A stretch of 64,000 bases of DNA from Bacteroidia bacterium (GCA_030426665.1 JAUHYD010000005.1:186001-250000), one strand, 5' to 3'; shown: positions 44,472-54,140, counted from the first letter of the stretch. Numbers and translations are program-made. The notes: generated by a model from the letters alone, not told the origin.

Positions 44472-45113
44472 CTAAGCTGCTGCCTCTTCTGCCGGCTTCT
44501 CGTTGAACATTTTTGCTGCCGACTCTGTGAAAATCAGAACATTTGCTTTCGTGATATCGTACGTATTGATGTCGCTGATCACCACAGTCTTGTTAGAGCT
44601 CAGGTTTCTTGCACTCAGGTATACATTTGAATCGTATTCCGGCAATACTACCATTGACCTTCTGTTTTCTCCGCGAAGAACATTTAGCATTGCTGCAAAA
44701 TCCTTAGTCTTTGGAGTTTCGATGTTCAGGTCTTCTACGACAACAATTTTGTTTTCGCGAGCCTTATACACCAATGCAGATATCTTGGCAAGGTCTTTCA
44801 CTTTACGGTTCAGCTTGAAGTTGTAACCATGAGGCAACGGACCGTTGATGGTACCACCACCTTTGTACAATGGATTACGTAGGTTACCCTTACGAGAGCC
44901 ACCCGTACCTTTTTGCTTATGCAACTTCTTAGAAGAACCCTGTGCTTCCGCACGAGTCTTCGTTTTGTGCGTACCTTGGCGCTGTGCTGCCAGATATTGC
45001 TTTACCGCTAAGTAAATACAATGATCATTAGGCTCTGTGCCAAAAATATCCTCAGGAAGTTCTACTGAACGACCTGTCTTTTCACCTTTAGTATTTAATA
45101 CGTCAACTGTCAT
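44472..45113 (-). CDS. rplD: 50S ribosomal protein L4
   Basis: A 213-residue protein with a globular domain and the tunnel-lining loop (TRAEAQGSSKKLHKQKGTGG SRKGNLRNPLYKGGG). In E. coli L4 also represses the S10 operon; no leader structure was established here. It lies seven bases after rplC. Confidence 0.98.
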   Translation of the reverse strand: MTVDVLNTKGEKTGRSVELPEDIFGTEPNDHCIYLAVKQYLAAQRQGTHKTKTRAEAQGSSKKLHKQKGTGGSRKGNLRNPLYKGGGTINGPLPHGYNFKLNRKVKDLAKISALVYKARENKIVVVEDLNIETPKTKDFAAMLNVLRGENRRSMVVLPEYDSNVYLSARNLSSNKTVVISDINTYDITKANVLIFTESAAKMFNEKPAEEAAA

Positions 45114-45120
45114 GACAAAA

Positions 45121-45738
45121 TTAATTCTGAATTAAAACAATAGATCCGTTGTGTCCCGGTACTGAACCGCTGATAAGTATGTAGTTTTTCTCCGGGAATA
45201 CTTTTACTACACGTAATGCTTTGATCTTCACGCGATCATTACCCATACGTCCAGCCATACGCATACCTTTAAATACACGACTTGGGTAAGACGAACCACC
45301 GATAGAACCCGGAGCGCGCTGACGATCATGCTGACCGTGCGTAGCTTCACCCACACCGGCAAATCCGTGACGTTTTACAACACCCTGAAAACCTTTACCC
45401 TTGGTAGTGCCTACAACACTTACTTTTTCACCTTCAGTGAAAATTTCACAGGTTATGCTTTCGCCAACATTTTTTTCAATGGAACAATTCCTGATTTCTT
45501 TAACAACACTCTTGGGAGTAGTGTTTGCCTTTGCGAAGTGATTGATTTCGGCTTTAGGCGTGTTCTTAACTTTTGCTTCGCCAAATGCTATTTGGAGCGA
45601 ATCATAACCGTCGGTATCCACGGTTTTCTTTTGAGTAACCACACAAGGTCCAGCTTCTATAATGGTGCAGGCTGTCTGCTTTCCATTAGGCTCAAAAATG
45701 CTGGTCATACCGATTTTTTTACCAATAATACCTTTCAT
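45121..45738 (-). CDS. rplC: 50S ribosomal protein L3
   Basis: A 205-residue protein with MKGIIGKKIGMTSIFEPNGK, the loop GTTKGKGFQGVVKRHGFAG, HGQHDRQRAPGSIGGSSYPSRV (read in parts) and the C-terminal SGSVPGHNGSIV. It initiates large-subunit assembly. It is second in the S10 block, with 129 bases to rpsJ. Confidence 0.98.
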   Translation of the reverse strand: MKGIIGKKIGMTSIFEPNGKQTACTIIEAGPCVVTQKKTVDTDGYDSLQIAFGEAKVKNTPKAEINHFAKANTTPKSVVKEIRNCSIEKNVGESITCEIFTEGEKVSVVGTTKGKGFQGVVKRHGFAGVGEATHGQHDRQRAPGSIGGSSYPSRVFKGMRMAGRMGNDRVKIKALRVVKVFPEKNYILISGSVPGHNGSIVLIQN

Positions 45739-45867
45739 TATATTATTATTTGAACTAAGCGCCCGGCTCCTGATTGTGTGGACCGGGATTAGTGTTTTTT
45801 CAATTTTATTAAAGAACTGTGCTGCTCTGCTCCTCCTACCATATAGGCAGACACGGAGTGGTAGCTA

Positions 45868-46173
45868 TTACGCTTTTATCTCTACTTCCACACCACTTGG
45901 CAAATCCAACTTTGACAATGCGTCGACGGTACGAGAGGAAGACGTGTATATATCCAGCAAGCGCTTGTGAGTGCTCAACTGAAACTGCTCGCGTGCTTTC
46001 TTGTTCACGTGCGGCGAGCGCAATACTGTAAAGATCTTCTTCTCGGTGGGCAAAGGAATAGGGCCTGTAACCACTGCTCCTGTGTTGCGCACCGTCTTAA
46101 CGATTTTGTCCGCTGATTTATCAACCAGATTGTGGTCGTAAGATTTTAGCTTAATTCTGATACGCTGTGACAT
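45868..46173 (-). CDS. rpsJ: 30S ribosomal protein S10
   Basis: A 101-residue protein (NusE) of the 30S head that also takes part in antitermination complexes. It starts [20 protein letters not shown] and contains [19 protein letters not shown]. The ATG at 46173 starts at the conserved N-terminus; the longer frame reaches into the promoter at 46214-46244. It is the first gene of the cluster. Confidence 0.98.
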   Translation of the reverse strand: MSQRIRIKLKSYDHNLVDKSADKIVKTVRNTGAVVTGPIPLPTEKKIFTVLRSPHVNKKAREQFQLSTHKRLLDIYTSSSRTVDALSKLDLPSGVEVEIKA

Positions 46174-46213
46174 ACTTATAAATATCTTCTGTTCCCCGAA
46201 AAATTTGGGACTG

Positions 46214-46244
46214 CAAAGGTATGCAACATTTTCAATTGACAAAA
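46214..46244 (-). promoter_or_regulatory. Near-consensus promoter of the S10-spc operon
   Basis: On the minus strand TTTTG is followed, after an 18-base spacer, by TACCTTTG, matching the Bacteroidota TTTG/TAnnTTTG pair. The predicted start is about 35 bases before the rpsJ ATG. Confidence 0.75.
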
Positions 46245-46245
46245 T

Positions 46246-46600
46246 CTTTTTTGGGTTTTTTCTAATATTTTTTTGAATTAGACTTCTACCAAAAATATGT
46301 TGGCTGCCTCAGGCCCTATTCTTCCCATAATATTCACTGGAGATAAAGGACAAGCACCTCCAACTTTATCTGCAAATATAGCATACACTTTTACAACGTT
46401 ATTGCCATGAAAAATGCCATGAAAAAACTACCAAATAATTGACATTGAATCAATTAAATAATTTATTCCTAAGACTTTTACCGGCAATAATTGCTGCTTG
46501 ACGTTCTTCTACGACTACTGACATCCAAGTTGGTAACAAGTGGCCGGTTAAGTGAATAAAAATACCCTACTTTTGATAGGCAATAAACGACACAAGAAAA
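46246..46600. other. Divergent intergenic region with promoter-like box for the NHL gene
   Basis: About 355 bases between rpsJ and the NHL protein gene. TACTTTTG at 46568-46575 (plus strand) matches TAnnTTTG, 25 bases before the NHL ATG. The rest has no coding frame or strong hairpin that I could support. Confidence 0.5.
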
Positions 46601-48052
46601 ATGCACACTTCTATTAAGCAGACATTTCTGTCCCTAACCCTCATTTTAACTGCATCACTTCTTTCCAAGAATTCTACAGCCCAATATATTGTTCATGTTG
46701 CCGGCAACGGTATTAGTGGCAATTCCGGAGATAGCGCGTTTGCCTGGGAAGCATCCTTAAGATGCCCGACAACTGTTTGTATCGACTCTGCCGGGGGACT
46801 ATATATTGCTGATGGTGGCCCTATAGGCTATCGCAACGACGGCAGGGTAAGACGTGTAGACCCTGTCACCGGCGTCATTTCAACTATTGCCGGAATGGTA
46901 GGCGCTGCTGACAGCGCCTGGAATACCGCAGATAATATTCTGGCTACAAACGCCAAACTTAATGGATGTAGTAGTGTTTGCATGTATAAGAAAAGCAATA
47001 TTCTGGTTGCTGATGGTGTAAGTTCCGTAAGGAGTATAGACCTTAACACAGGTATTATTTCAACAATTGCAGGAAACCGAAACCCGGACGCTATTGGTTA
47101 TTCCGGCGATGGAGGGATGGCAACCGACGCCAGACTCGACGGGCCGTGCGACATTGCTGTTGATGGCGCTGACAACATATATATTGCTGACCTGCACAAT
47201 CATTGTATCCGGAAAGTGAATGCCCTTTCAGGAGTCATCACTACCGTCGCCGGAAGATCAGCTAAAGGCTATAGCGGCGACAACGGACCAGCGGCACTTG
47301 CAAAACTCAACCAACCACGAGGGATATTCGTGGATGGAGCTAATGACTTATTTATTGCCGACTACAACAATAATCGCATTAGAAAAGTAAGTGCCGCAAC
47401 CGGCATTATTACTACTGTAGCTGGTAATGGCAGCCCGGGATTTAGTGGAGATGATAGCCTCGCTGTAAATGCACAACTTGCCCAACCGGCAAGGGTAACG
47501 AAGGATCAGTCAGGAAACCTCTACATTGCCGACGTAGCCAATCAACGAATTCGAAAAGTAGATGCACTAACAGGGATTATATCTACTTATGCCGGCAATG
47601 GAAAGTATTTTAACGGCCCTGACGATGATGGTGATGGCGGAGCTGCTATAGACGCCAGTATTGTACCCTATGGCATGTGCTTTGACGACTGCGGCAATAT
47701 GTACCTCGGTGGAGTTGTTTGCCGCATTCGTGCGATAACTCAGGTAATCCCTTCGGCCAACATTCTTTGCGGGAAAATATTTGTTTCGGTATCTGACCTA
47801 AACACTGTAAGTCACCAGAACCTGAAAGTCTACCCCAACCCCAGCCAGGGGCGCTTTACCTTTCATCTGCCTGCGTCAGGCAACAAACCAGTAGAAATTC
47901 TGATTAGTGACGTTACCGGACGCATAGTGAAGGAAATGACCACCGGCACAAATATCGACACACAAATTCAACTTGACGCACCCAAGGGATTGTACTTCAT
48001 TACCGCAAGTTCCGGGCATGGAAAGTGGACCCGGAAAATAGTGGTCGAGTAA
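46601..48052 (+). CDS. NHL-repeat secreted protein with T9SS type A sorting domain
   Basis: A 483-residue exported protein. Signal peptide at about 1-27 (LTLILTASLLSKNSTAQ). Residues 30-380 form NHL-type beta-propeller repeats with the recurring pattern of GYSGDGGMATDARLDGP, IAVDGADNIYIADLHNH and CIRKVNALSGVITTVAG. The C-terminus (about 405-483) begins LKVYPNPSQGRFTFHL and ends WTRKIVVE, a type A sorting domain for type IX secretion. The role is unknown; propellers of this kind often bind proteins or glycans. Confidence 0.9.
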   Translation: MHTSIKQTFLSLTLILTASLLSKNSTAQYIVHVAGNGISGNSGDSAFAWEASLRCPTTVCIDSAGGLYIADGGPIGYRNDGRVRRVDPVTGVISTIAGMVGAADSAWNTADNILATNAKLNGCSSVCMYKKSNILVADGVSSVRSIDLNTGIISTIAGNRNPDAIGYSGDGGMATDARLDGPCDIAVDGADNIYIADLHNHCIRKVNALSGVITTVAGRSAKGYSGDNGPAALAKLNQPRGIFVDGANDLFIADYNNNRIRKVSAATGIITTVAGNGSPGFSGDDSLAVNAQLAQPARVTKDQSGNLYIADVANQRIRKVDALTGIISTYAGNGKYFNGPDDDGDGGAAIDASIVPYGMCFDDCGNMYLGGVVCRIRAITQVIPSANILCGKIFVSVSDLNTVSHQNLKVYPNPSQGRFTFHLPASGNKPVEILISDVTGRIVKEMTTGTNIDTQIQLDAPKGLYFITASSGHGKWTRKIVVE

Positions 48053-48130
48053 GCGAATACAAACCCATTTATAAAGGTGAATGACAATCGAATAAATCAA
48101 CCAAAGCCGGCTGATTTAGATAACAGTATC

Positions 48131-48826
48131 TTATTTACGAGTGCATATGTAAAGACACTCATTAGCGTCCAAAGCGTACGAATTATGCTCATCGTATTTT
48201 GCCGCAAGCTGATTCGCATCTACGTCAAAACCCGCTTTTGATAGTCGCTTTACAAAATCACGACCATACAGCCGTACGTGGTCCCATTGCCCGAATGCCC
48301 TTATCCTTTCTTCCGGGCTAACGATAGACTCGTCCTCTTAAGTTTCTTCTGCATCTGCCATCGGCACTTGCAGAATTGCAGCACCGCCAGGCTTCAGCAC
48401 CCTGTAAAGTTCAGACATAGCCTTCCCATCATCCGGTACGTGCTCAAGCACGTGAGCACATAATATTAAATCGAACGACTCATTTTCAAAAGGGATATTC
48501 GTTATGTCTATATTCACGCAATCCTCAGGATAGTCATACCCCTCCGAAAAATAATCGCATGGCGTATAGTTTACTGCACTTTTATTCTTAAACTGCTTAT
48601 ATATGACAATTTCTGGCGCAAAATGAAGCACTTTTATCGGCCGGGTCAGCAAGTCGGTATTCTTATTCAGGTACAACCACGGCAAACGGGTTCGCGCAAA
48701 CGAAAAACAATTCGGACAACAGCTATTAGGAATGGGAGGATGTGATGACGGCAGAAACGAAGTATACGAACGACCGCATATATTACACGTAACTCCGGTA
48801 CCCCGTAGCTTCATTTCTGTAACCAT
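48131..48826 (-). pseudogene. SAM-dependent methyltransferase with zinc ribbon, interrupted by an in-frame TAA
   Basis: The frame starts at ATG 48826 (MVTEMKLRGTGVTCNICGRS) and has a CxxC...CxxC zinc ribbon (CNICG, CCPNC), the SAM motif VLHFAPE, DITNIPFENESFDLILCAHV and YRVLKPGGAAILQVP. A TAA at 48338-48340 follows ADAEET. Beyond it the same frame stays open for 68 codons to TAA 48131-48133 and reads EDESIVSPEERIRAFGQWDH then VRLYGRDFVKRLSKAGFDV, exactly the C-terminal part expected of this family. A one-base change of a Tyr codon would explain it. A sequencing error cannot be excluded. The product is likely a small-molecule or glycan methyltransferase. Confidence 0.82.
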
Positions 48827-48862
48827 GCGCCGAAGTTTCACGCTTAGGTATCTTGGGTTCAA

Positions 48863-49225
48863 ATAGCGAACCTTTTATATAGATTGCTCTTTTTTATTTT
48901 TTGAACGAGCAATCATCACATGCATATTTAAACAAACATATAAAACACACACAAATAGGACTCTAGCTTGAATTTTTCTAATTCTATTTAATTCAACGAG
49001 CCAAACTACCCTGTAATAGTAGCAAACCGGTAAAATAATAGGCGCTGTATTCCGAGAATGATATCTGATTTTAAACAGCTAACAACTTGGCAATCTGGGC
49101 AACAAACGGATTTATCCCAACGAAACTCGCAATCAGATCCACGCATTCCGAGAAATAAATTTATGTACTTTTACCCAGTTTTTTTACCCGTTTTTTTGCT
49201 TGCACCAGCTAAATGTATCGTATTA
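48863..49225. other. Intergenic region with no gene supported
   Basis: About 360 AT-rich bases upstream of the glycosyltransferase gene. The glycosyltransferase frame is open back to 49058 but the added N-terminus (with VFLPVFLLAPA) is not conserved-looking. No promoter pair or hairpin was assigned. Confidence 0.5.
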
Positions 49226-50443
49226 ATGGACAAAAAGCGTTTGCTAATATTTGCGTGGGAGTTTTTCGGTTACCACTCTGCACGGGGAACCGCACTCGCC
49301 AAACGACCTCGGCAAGTTGCCGAGTCCTTCTCAAATAATGGATGGGACGTAATCTATATTCACAAAGACCATCGCGACGAAAGTGGAAACGAGCCGTTTA
49401 GTGTGAATACAGACATCAAAGGAATACGACGAATAGCCATTAAATCCAGCAAAAATACTGAGGTCGCAACCAAAAACTCTGTCATTCGAAAAGCCGAAAC
49501 GCTATATTATGTTTTACGAAAAGGCGATAGGACGATTAAGTGGGCGATTGATGTGGTAAATAATTTCAATTCGCTGGGAATCGACCAGAAACCAGACTAT
49601 ATAATATCTTTTTTTACCCCTCGAGCACCGCTTTTCCTGGGAGATCATTTTTCCAAAATACTCGGAGTGCCCTGGATAGCTGACTTTCAGGACCCAATTT
49701 ACGAGGGAATATCCAGAAAGACCGAACCATTTTGTCGAAAATGGACCCAAAAAACAACTAAATCTGCCAGGAAAATTGTCCACATTTCTCCAAAATGGGG
49801 CGAATGGACCGCATCTCTGTTGCATCGGGAAGTGTCCGTAATTAGGCACGCGATACCCAAAAACGAAATCGCACCTCCGGATACACAAGTTGATGAATTC
49901 AAAGAAAAATATGGCAATAGCTTTAATGTCTTTTACGGAGGCTCTATTTCAGAGGGTATACAATCTCTGGAAGTACTCAAATCTGTAATTAAAGCCTGCA
50001 AAGAAATCGGAATAACCGTCAAAATATTACTGGCAGGAAACGAAAACGCCCAAAACATTTTCATTAACGGGCTCGGAACCGACGCCGTTGTTAGGCTGGG
50101 GTGGCTCCCTCAAGACGTAATGAAAAACTATATATTTAATTGCGACTGTACATTAGTAGTTCCTTGGTCTAAAGAGCGAATTGGTATCCCTTCTAAACTA
50201 TACGAATTGTGTAGTTACCCAAAACCTATCTGGATTATTGGCAACGAGCTTGGACCATTTAAAACCCTGTTGACAGAATGGCAGCACCCGCCAATTAAGA
50301 CAGATGATGTCTTGTGGCAAACCGACGTTGTAAAAGCAGCAGTCAATGGCGACTTTAGCAAAATGTTCAATGTAAGCAGCTGTAAGGGAAAAATGATTAG
50401 GGATACCGACCTTTTCGAACAGTTTTCTGCACTTATGCAGTAG
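49226..50443 (+). CDS. Glycosyltransferase, GT-B fold (GT4-like)
   Basis: A 405-residue protein starting MDKKRLLIFAWEFFGYHSAR. It has the N-terminal acceptor-side domain with TALAKRPRQVAESFSNNGWD and YIISFFTPRAPLFLGDHFSK, and a C-terminal nucleotide-sugar domain with VFYGGSISEGIQSLEVLKS, VRLGWLPQDVMKNY and VVPWSKERIGIPSKLYELCS, in which the Glu of SKLYE matches the usual E of the GT4 donor site. It probably acts in surface glycan synthesis. The ATG at 49226 was preferred over 49058. Confidence 0.85.
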   Translation: MDKKRLLIFAWEFFGYHSARGTALAKRPRQVAESFSNNGWDVIYIHKDHRDESGNEPFSVNTDIKGIRRIAIKSSKNTEVATKNSVIRKAETLYYVLRKGDRTIKWAIDVVNNFNSLGIDQKPDYIISFFTPRAPLFLGDHFSKILGVPWIADFQDPIYEGISRKTEPFCRKWTQKTTKSARKIVHISPKWGEWTASLLHREVSVIRHAIPKNEIAPPDTQVDEFKEKYGNSFNVFYGGSISEGIQSLEVLKSVIKACKEIGITVKILLAGNENAQNIFINGLGTDAVVRLGWLPQDVMKNYIFNCDCTLVVPWSKERIGIPSKLYELCSYPKPIWIIGNELGPFKTLLTEWQHPPIKTDDVLWQTDVVKAAVNGDFSKMFNVSSCKGKMIRDTDLFEQFSALMQ

Positions 50444-50533
50444 TTAAAAATCACAATACCTACTGCAACGCTACTTTTAGTGAAAATAAGGGTGAATTTT
50501 TATCCAAAACAGGTTTAATTGTTTTTCAAAACC

Positions 50534-50541
50534 TATTTTTG
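50534..50541 (+). promoter_or_regulatory. Candidate -7 promoter element TATTTTTG
   Basis: It matches TAnnTTTG and ends 19 bases before the M16 peptidase ATG at 50561. No TTTG at -33 spacing was found. Confidence 0.4.
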
Positions 50542-50560
50542 CCCCAAATAATTTTTTCCT

Positions 50561-51928
50561 ATGAAGCGAAGTGCTTTTTTCAGCCTGCTGCTTGGTGTTG
50601 CGATATTGACAACCGGCACCCAAAGAGCTGCAGCAAAAATCAATTATACAGAGTATACAATGCCCAACGGGCTGCATGTAATTTTACATGAAGATCATTC
50701 GACACCAATTGTTGCAGTCTCAGTGATGTACCATGTAGGTTCTAAAAACGAAGACCCTAAACGTACGGGATTCGCCCACTTTTTTGAACACTTACTTTTT
50801 GAAGGAAGTGAAAACATCGAAAGAGGCGAATACATGAAATTGGTACAATCAGCCGGAGGACAACTGAACGCCAATACCACTCAGGACAGAACATTTTACT
50901 ATGAGGTGCTACCTTCCAACCAGCTGGAATTGGCATTATGGATGGAATCAGAGCGCATGCTCCATGCAAAAATAGACGATGCAGGTGTTGAGACACAACG
51001 CAAAGTCGTAAAAGAAGAGAAAAAGCAACGCTACGATAATACGCCGTACGGACAATTTGTAAACGTAATATTTGAAAACGCTTATACTGTCTATCCATAC
51101 ATGTGGAGCCCTATCGGTAAGGAACAATATATAGATATGGCTACCCTGGATGAGTTCATGGAATTCTACAAGACTTTCTATGTGCCTAACAACGCTGTCC
51201 TGGTTATAGCTGGCGACTTCTCGCCCGAACAGACGAAACAACTAATCAACAAATATTACAAAGACATACCCAAGGGTACAAAACCAATACCTCGCCCGAC
51301 AGTTGTAGAGCCAAAGCAAACAGCAGAGAAAAGGGTTGACTTTTATGACAATGTGCAGCTGCCGGGTGTAATTCTCGCATATCACATGCCAAAAATGGGA
51401 ACACACGACTATTACGCCATTCAATTGCTTACACAGCTAATGTCTCAAGGCAAAAGCTCTCGCTTTCAAAAAGAAGTTGTTGACAAACAACGCAAAGCCA
51501 TACAAGCAGGTGCGTTTGACCTTGGTAATGAAGAACCGGGCCTTGCTATTATGCTGGGAATCGCCAACATGGGCGTAGAAGTAGACGATCTCGAAAAAAC
51601 TATGCTGGCTGAAATAGAAAAACTGAAAAAAGAAGGTATCACCGACGAAGAATACAGCAAGCTACAAAATCAGGCAGAAAACGACTTTATCAACCAAAAC
51701 AGAAAAATGGTTGGTATCGCCGGCAACCTTGCTACCTACTATACTTTTCAGGGAGATGCTAACCTCATTAACACCGAGCTGGATCAATATAGAAAAGTAA
51801 CAAAAGACGACATAAAGCGTGTTGCAAATCAATACTTCACAAAAGAAAATCGCCTTGTAGTACATTATCTGCCAAAGTCCGAGGAAAACAAGAGTCAGGA
51901 AAGTGCAAACAACCCGCGTAAAAATTAA
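50561..51928 (+). CDS. M16 family zinc peptidase, catalytic partner
   Basis: A 455-residue exported peptidase with a signal-like N-terminus (AFFSLLLGVAILTTGTQRAA). It has the inverted zinc motif HFFEH at 73-77 in GFAHFFEHLLFEGSEN and the third ligand Glu at about 152-153 in KVVKEEKKQRYDN. The C-terminal half (LMSQGKSSRFQKEVVDKQRK) lacks the Tyr of the substrate-binding Arg/Tyr pair. It is followed 70 bases later by a second M16 gene with the opposite pattern, so the two products probably work as a heterodimer in the periplasm. Confidence 0.93.
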   Translation: MKRSAFFSLLLGVAILTTGTQRAAAKINYTEYTMPNGLHVILHEDHSTPIVAVSVMYHVGSKNEDPKRTGFAHFFEHLLFEGSENIERGEYMKLVQSAGGQLNANTTQDRTFYYEVLPSNQLELALWMESERMLHAKIDDAGVETQRKVVKEEKKQRYDNTPYGQFVNVIFENAYTVYPYMWSPIGKEQYIDMATLDEFMEFYKTFYVPNNAVLVIAGDFSPEQTKQLINKYYKDIPKGTKPIPRPTVVEPKQTAEKRVDFYDNVQLPGVILAYHMPKMGTHDYYAIQLLTQLMSQGKSSRFQKEVVDKQRKAIQAGAFDLGNEEPGLAIMLGIANMGVEVDDLEKTMLAEIEKLKKEGITDEEYSKLQNQAENDFINQNRKMVGIAGNLATYYTFQGDANLINTELDQYRKVTKDDIKRVANQYFTKENRLVVHYLPKSEENKSQESANNPRKN

Positions 51929-51998
51929 TACCCTGCTGACCTGCACTTATAATTTTCTAAACAAAAGGTAACCCAGCTAATTGCTAAATTTATTAAGA

Positions 51999-54107
51999 AT
52001 GAAAAAGATAACATTATCTATATTATCACTCATAGCGGCGGCAACTATTTACGCGCAGCCCGTTGATCGCAGTATCAGACCCAAGCCCGGAATGGCACCC
52101 GAAATCAAACTTGGCAAAACACAAAGTTTTACGCTTGAAAACGGCATGAAGGTCTTTGTTGTTGAAAACCACAAACTGCCAACCATCGATATCAATATAC
52201 AGTTTGATATTAACCCGGCTCTTGAAGGTGACATGGCAGGGTTTCGCGACATGATGTCGGAACTACTACATGCCGGAACTACTACCCGTAGCAAAGACAA
52301 ACTCAATGAAGAGATTGACAACATGGGTGCCAGAATCAGCGTCAACAGCGAAGGCATCTATGCTAGCTCACTTAAGAAATATCAGGGAAAGATACTTGAC
52401 CTGGTGAGTGACATTGCTATGAATGCTGTTATTTCGCAAGAAGAACTCACCCTGACAAAGAAGAAAATGCTCTCCGGCATCGAAACGCAAAAAAATCAAC
52501 CGGACGAAATGGTTCGTAATGTTCGCGCTGTCGTGAATTTCGGAAAGAAGCATCCATACGGAGAAGTACCTACTCAGGAAACCGTTGAGAACATTACAAT
52601 TGAGCGATGTAAAAAATACTATTCTGACTATTTCAGACCAAATGTTGCCTATATGGCTATCGTTGGAGATGTAACTGCCAAAGAAATCGAACCAATTGTA
52701 AAGAAGTACTTTGGGAAATGGAAGAAAGCAGCTGTAATCGGGACACCTTATCCTAACCCTGCAACCACTGCAAACTCCAGAACAAAGGTATCCTTTGCTG
52801 CGCGTAATGCCGCGGTACAAAGTGTAATCAACGTAACCTACCCGCTACCCACGCTAAAACCAGGCATGAGCGACGTAGTTAAAGCGAAAGTTGCAAATAC
52901 TATCTTGGGTGGAGGTTCTCAGGGAAGACTCTTCCAGAACATCAGGGAAAAACACGGATGGGGATATGGCTCTTACTCTTCTATTAACCAGGATGACATT
53001 TGCGGCAGCTTTACAGCTACACTGAAGTGTAAAAACAATGTTTCTGATAGTGCATTGGAAGCCCTTCTAAACGAGATGCGTATTATCAGAACTGAAAAAG
53101 TTGATGAAAAAACACTGCAAAATACCATCAGCTTTATGTCGGGCAACTTCGCGATAGCACTTGAAGACCCAAGGCAAATTGCTCAATTTGCTATCAATAC
53201 GGAGCGCTATCATATGCCGAAAGACTACTATAAAAATTATCTGAGAAACCTGAGTGCTGTGACTACAGATGATGTATTGGCTGCTGCACAAAAATATATC
53301 TTACCCGAAAGTGCCAACATTATAGTTGCCGGAAGCAAGGAAGAGGTTGCCAATAAACTTGCCAGATTCTCTTTCGACGGCACGGTAAACTACTACGACT
53401 ATGCGGGAAACAGGGTTGCTGAAACAGAAAAAAAGGAAGTGCCGCTTGGCTTAACCGCTGGAGACGTCTATAAAAAATACATAACGGCGATAGGTGGCGA
53501 AAAGGCTATCAACAGCCTGAAAGACATGAAACACGTAAGCACCGGAGAAATTCAGGGAATGTCCGTTACTCTTACTATCCGGAAAAAACTCGGAGGAAAG
53601 TTCTCAATGGTAATGGACGGAGAAATTGCAGGTAAAAAAATGACACTCCAGAAGCAGGTATTTAATGGCACCACAGGATATATGGAAGGTCAGGGGCAAC
53701 ACATAGAAATGCCTGCAGATCAAGCTACTGGTATGAAAAAACAAGGAGACCTCCAATCAAATATTCATGATGAGATGTACGGCATCAAAAGGAAACTTAC
53801 CGGCATAGAAACAATAGAAGGTGCTGACGCATACGTGATGGAAGTAACGGATGCCGAACAAAATAAAACAACAGAATATTACGACATTAAAAGTGGCTTG
53901 CGGGTTCGGGAAACTGATTATAAAATAGACCCTCAAGGCAATATGGTGCCAACTACAACAGACTATTCCGACTATAGAGAAATCCCAGGTACGGGCGGAT
54001 TTAAGGTGCCATATTTCATGAGTATCCCTGCCGGCGGTGCGGTTCTCAATATGAAAACACAATCTGTAGAGGTAAATAAAGGAATACCGGATAGCGAATT
54101 CGAATAG
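51999..54107 (+). CDS. M16 family protein, non-catalytic partner with extra C-terminal domain
   Basis: A 702-residue exported protein with signal MKKITLSILSLIAAATIYAQ. The position of the zinc motif reads DMMSE (84-88, in GFRDMMSELLHAGT), so all three ligands are lost. The second half keeps GGGSQGRLFQNIREKHGWGYGSYSS, with the Arg and Tyr used for substrate binding. After about residue 480 a separate beta-rich domain (VYKKYITAIGGEKAINSLKD, TTDYSDYREIPGTGGFKVPY) resembles LolA/LolB-like outer-membrane lipoprotein domains. It pairs with the upstream catalytic M16 protein. Confidence 0.92.
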   Translation: MKKITLSILSLIAAATIYAQPVDRSIRPKPGMAPEIKLGKTQSFTLENGMKVFVVENHKLPTIDINIQFDINPALEGDMAGFRDMMSELLHAGTTTRSKDKLNEEIDNMGARISVNSEGIYASSLKKYQGKILDLVSDIAMNAVISQEELTLTKKKMLSGIETQKNQPDEMVRNVRAVVNFGKKHPYGEVPTQETVENITIERCKKYYSDYFRPNVAYMAIVGDVTAKEIEPIVKKYFGKWKKAAVIGTPYPNPATTANSRTKVSFAARNAAVQSVINVTYPLPTLKPGMSDVVKAKVANTILGGGSQGRLFQNIREKHGWGYGSYSSINQDDICGSFTATLKCKNNVSDSALEALLNEMRIIRTEKVDEKTLQNTISFMSGNFAIALEDPRQIAQFAINTERYHMPKDYYKNYLRNLSAVTTDDVLAAAQKYILPESANIIVAGSKEEVANKLARFSFDGTVNYYDYAGNRVAETEKKEVPLGLTAGDVYKKYITAIGGEKAINSLKDMKHVSTGEIQGMSVTLTIRKKLGGKFSMVMDGEIAGKKMTLQKQVFNGTTGYMEGQGQHIEMPADQATGMKKQGDLQSNIHDEMYGIKRKLTGIETIEGADAYVMEVTDAEQNKTTEYYDIKSGLRVRETDYKIDPQGNMVPTTTDYSDYREIPGTGGFKVPYFMSIPAGGAVLNMKTQSVEVNKGIPDSEFE

Positions 54108-54140
54108 TATTGAAAACAATATCTTAGTCAATCAATTAAA

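Noticed and set aside
48131-48826. Use of TAA as a sense codon in this organism
   Set aside because: Many other genes here, including ribosomal protein genes, end at TAA at their expected lengths.
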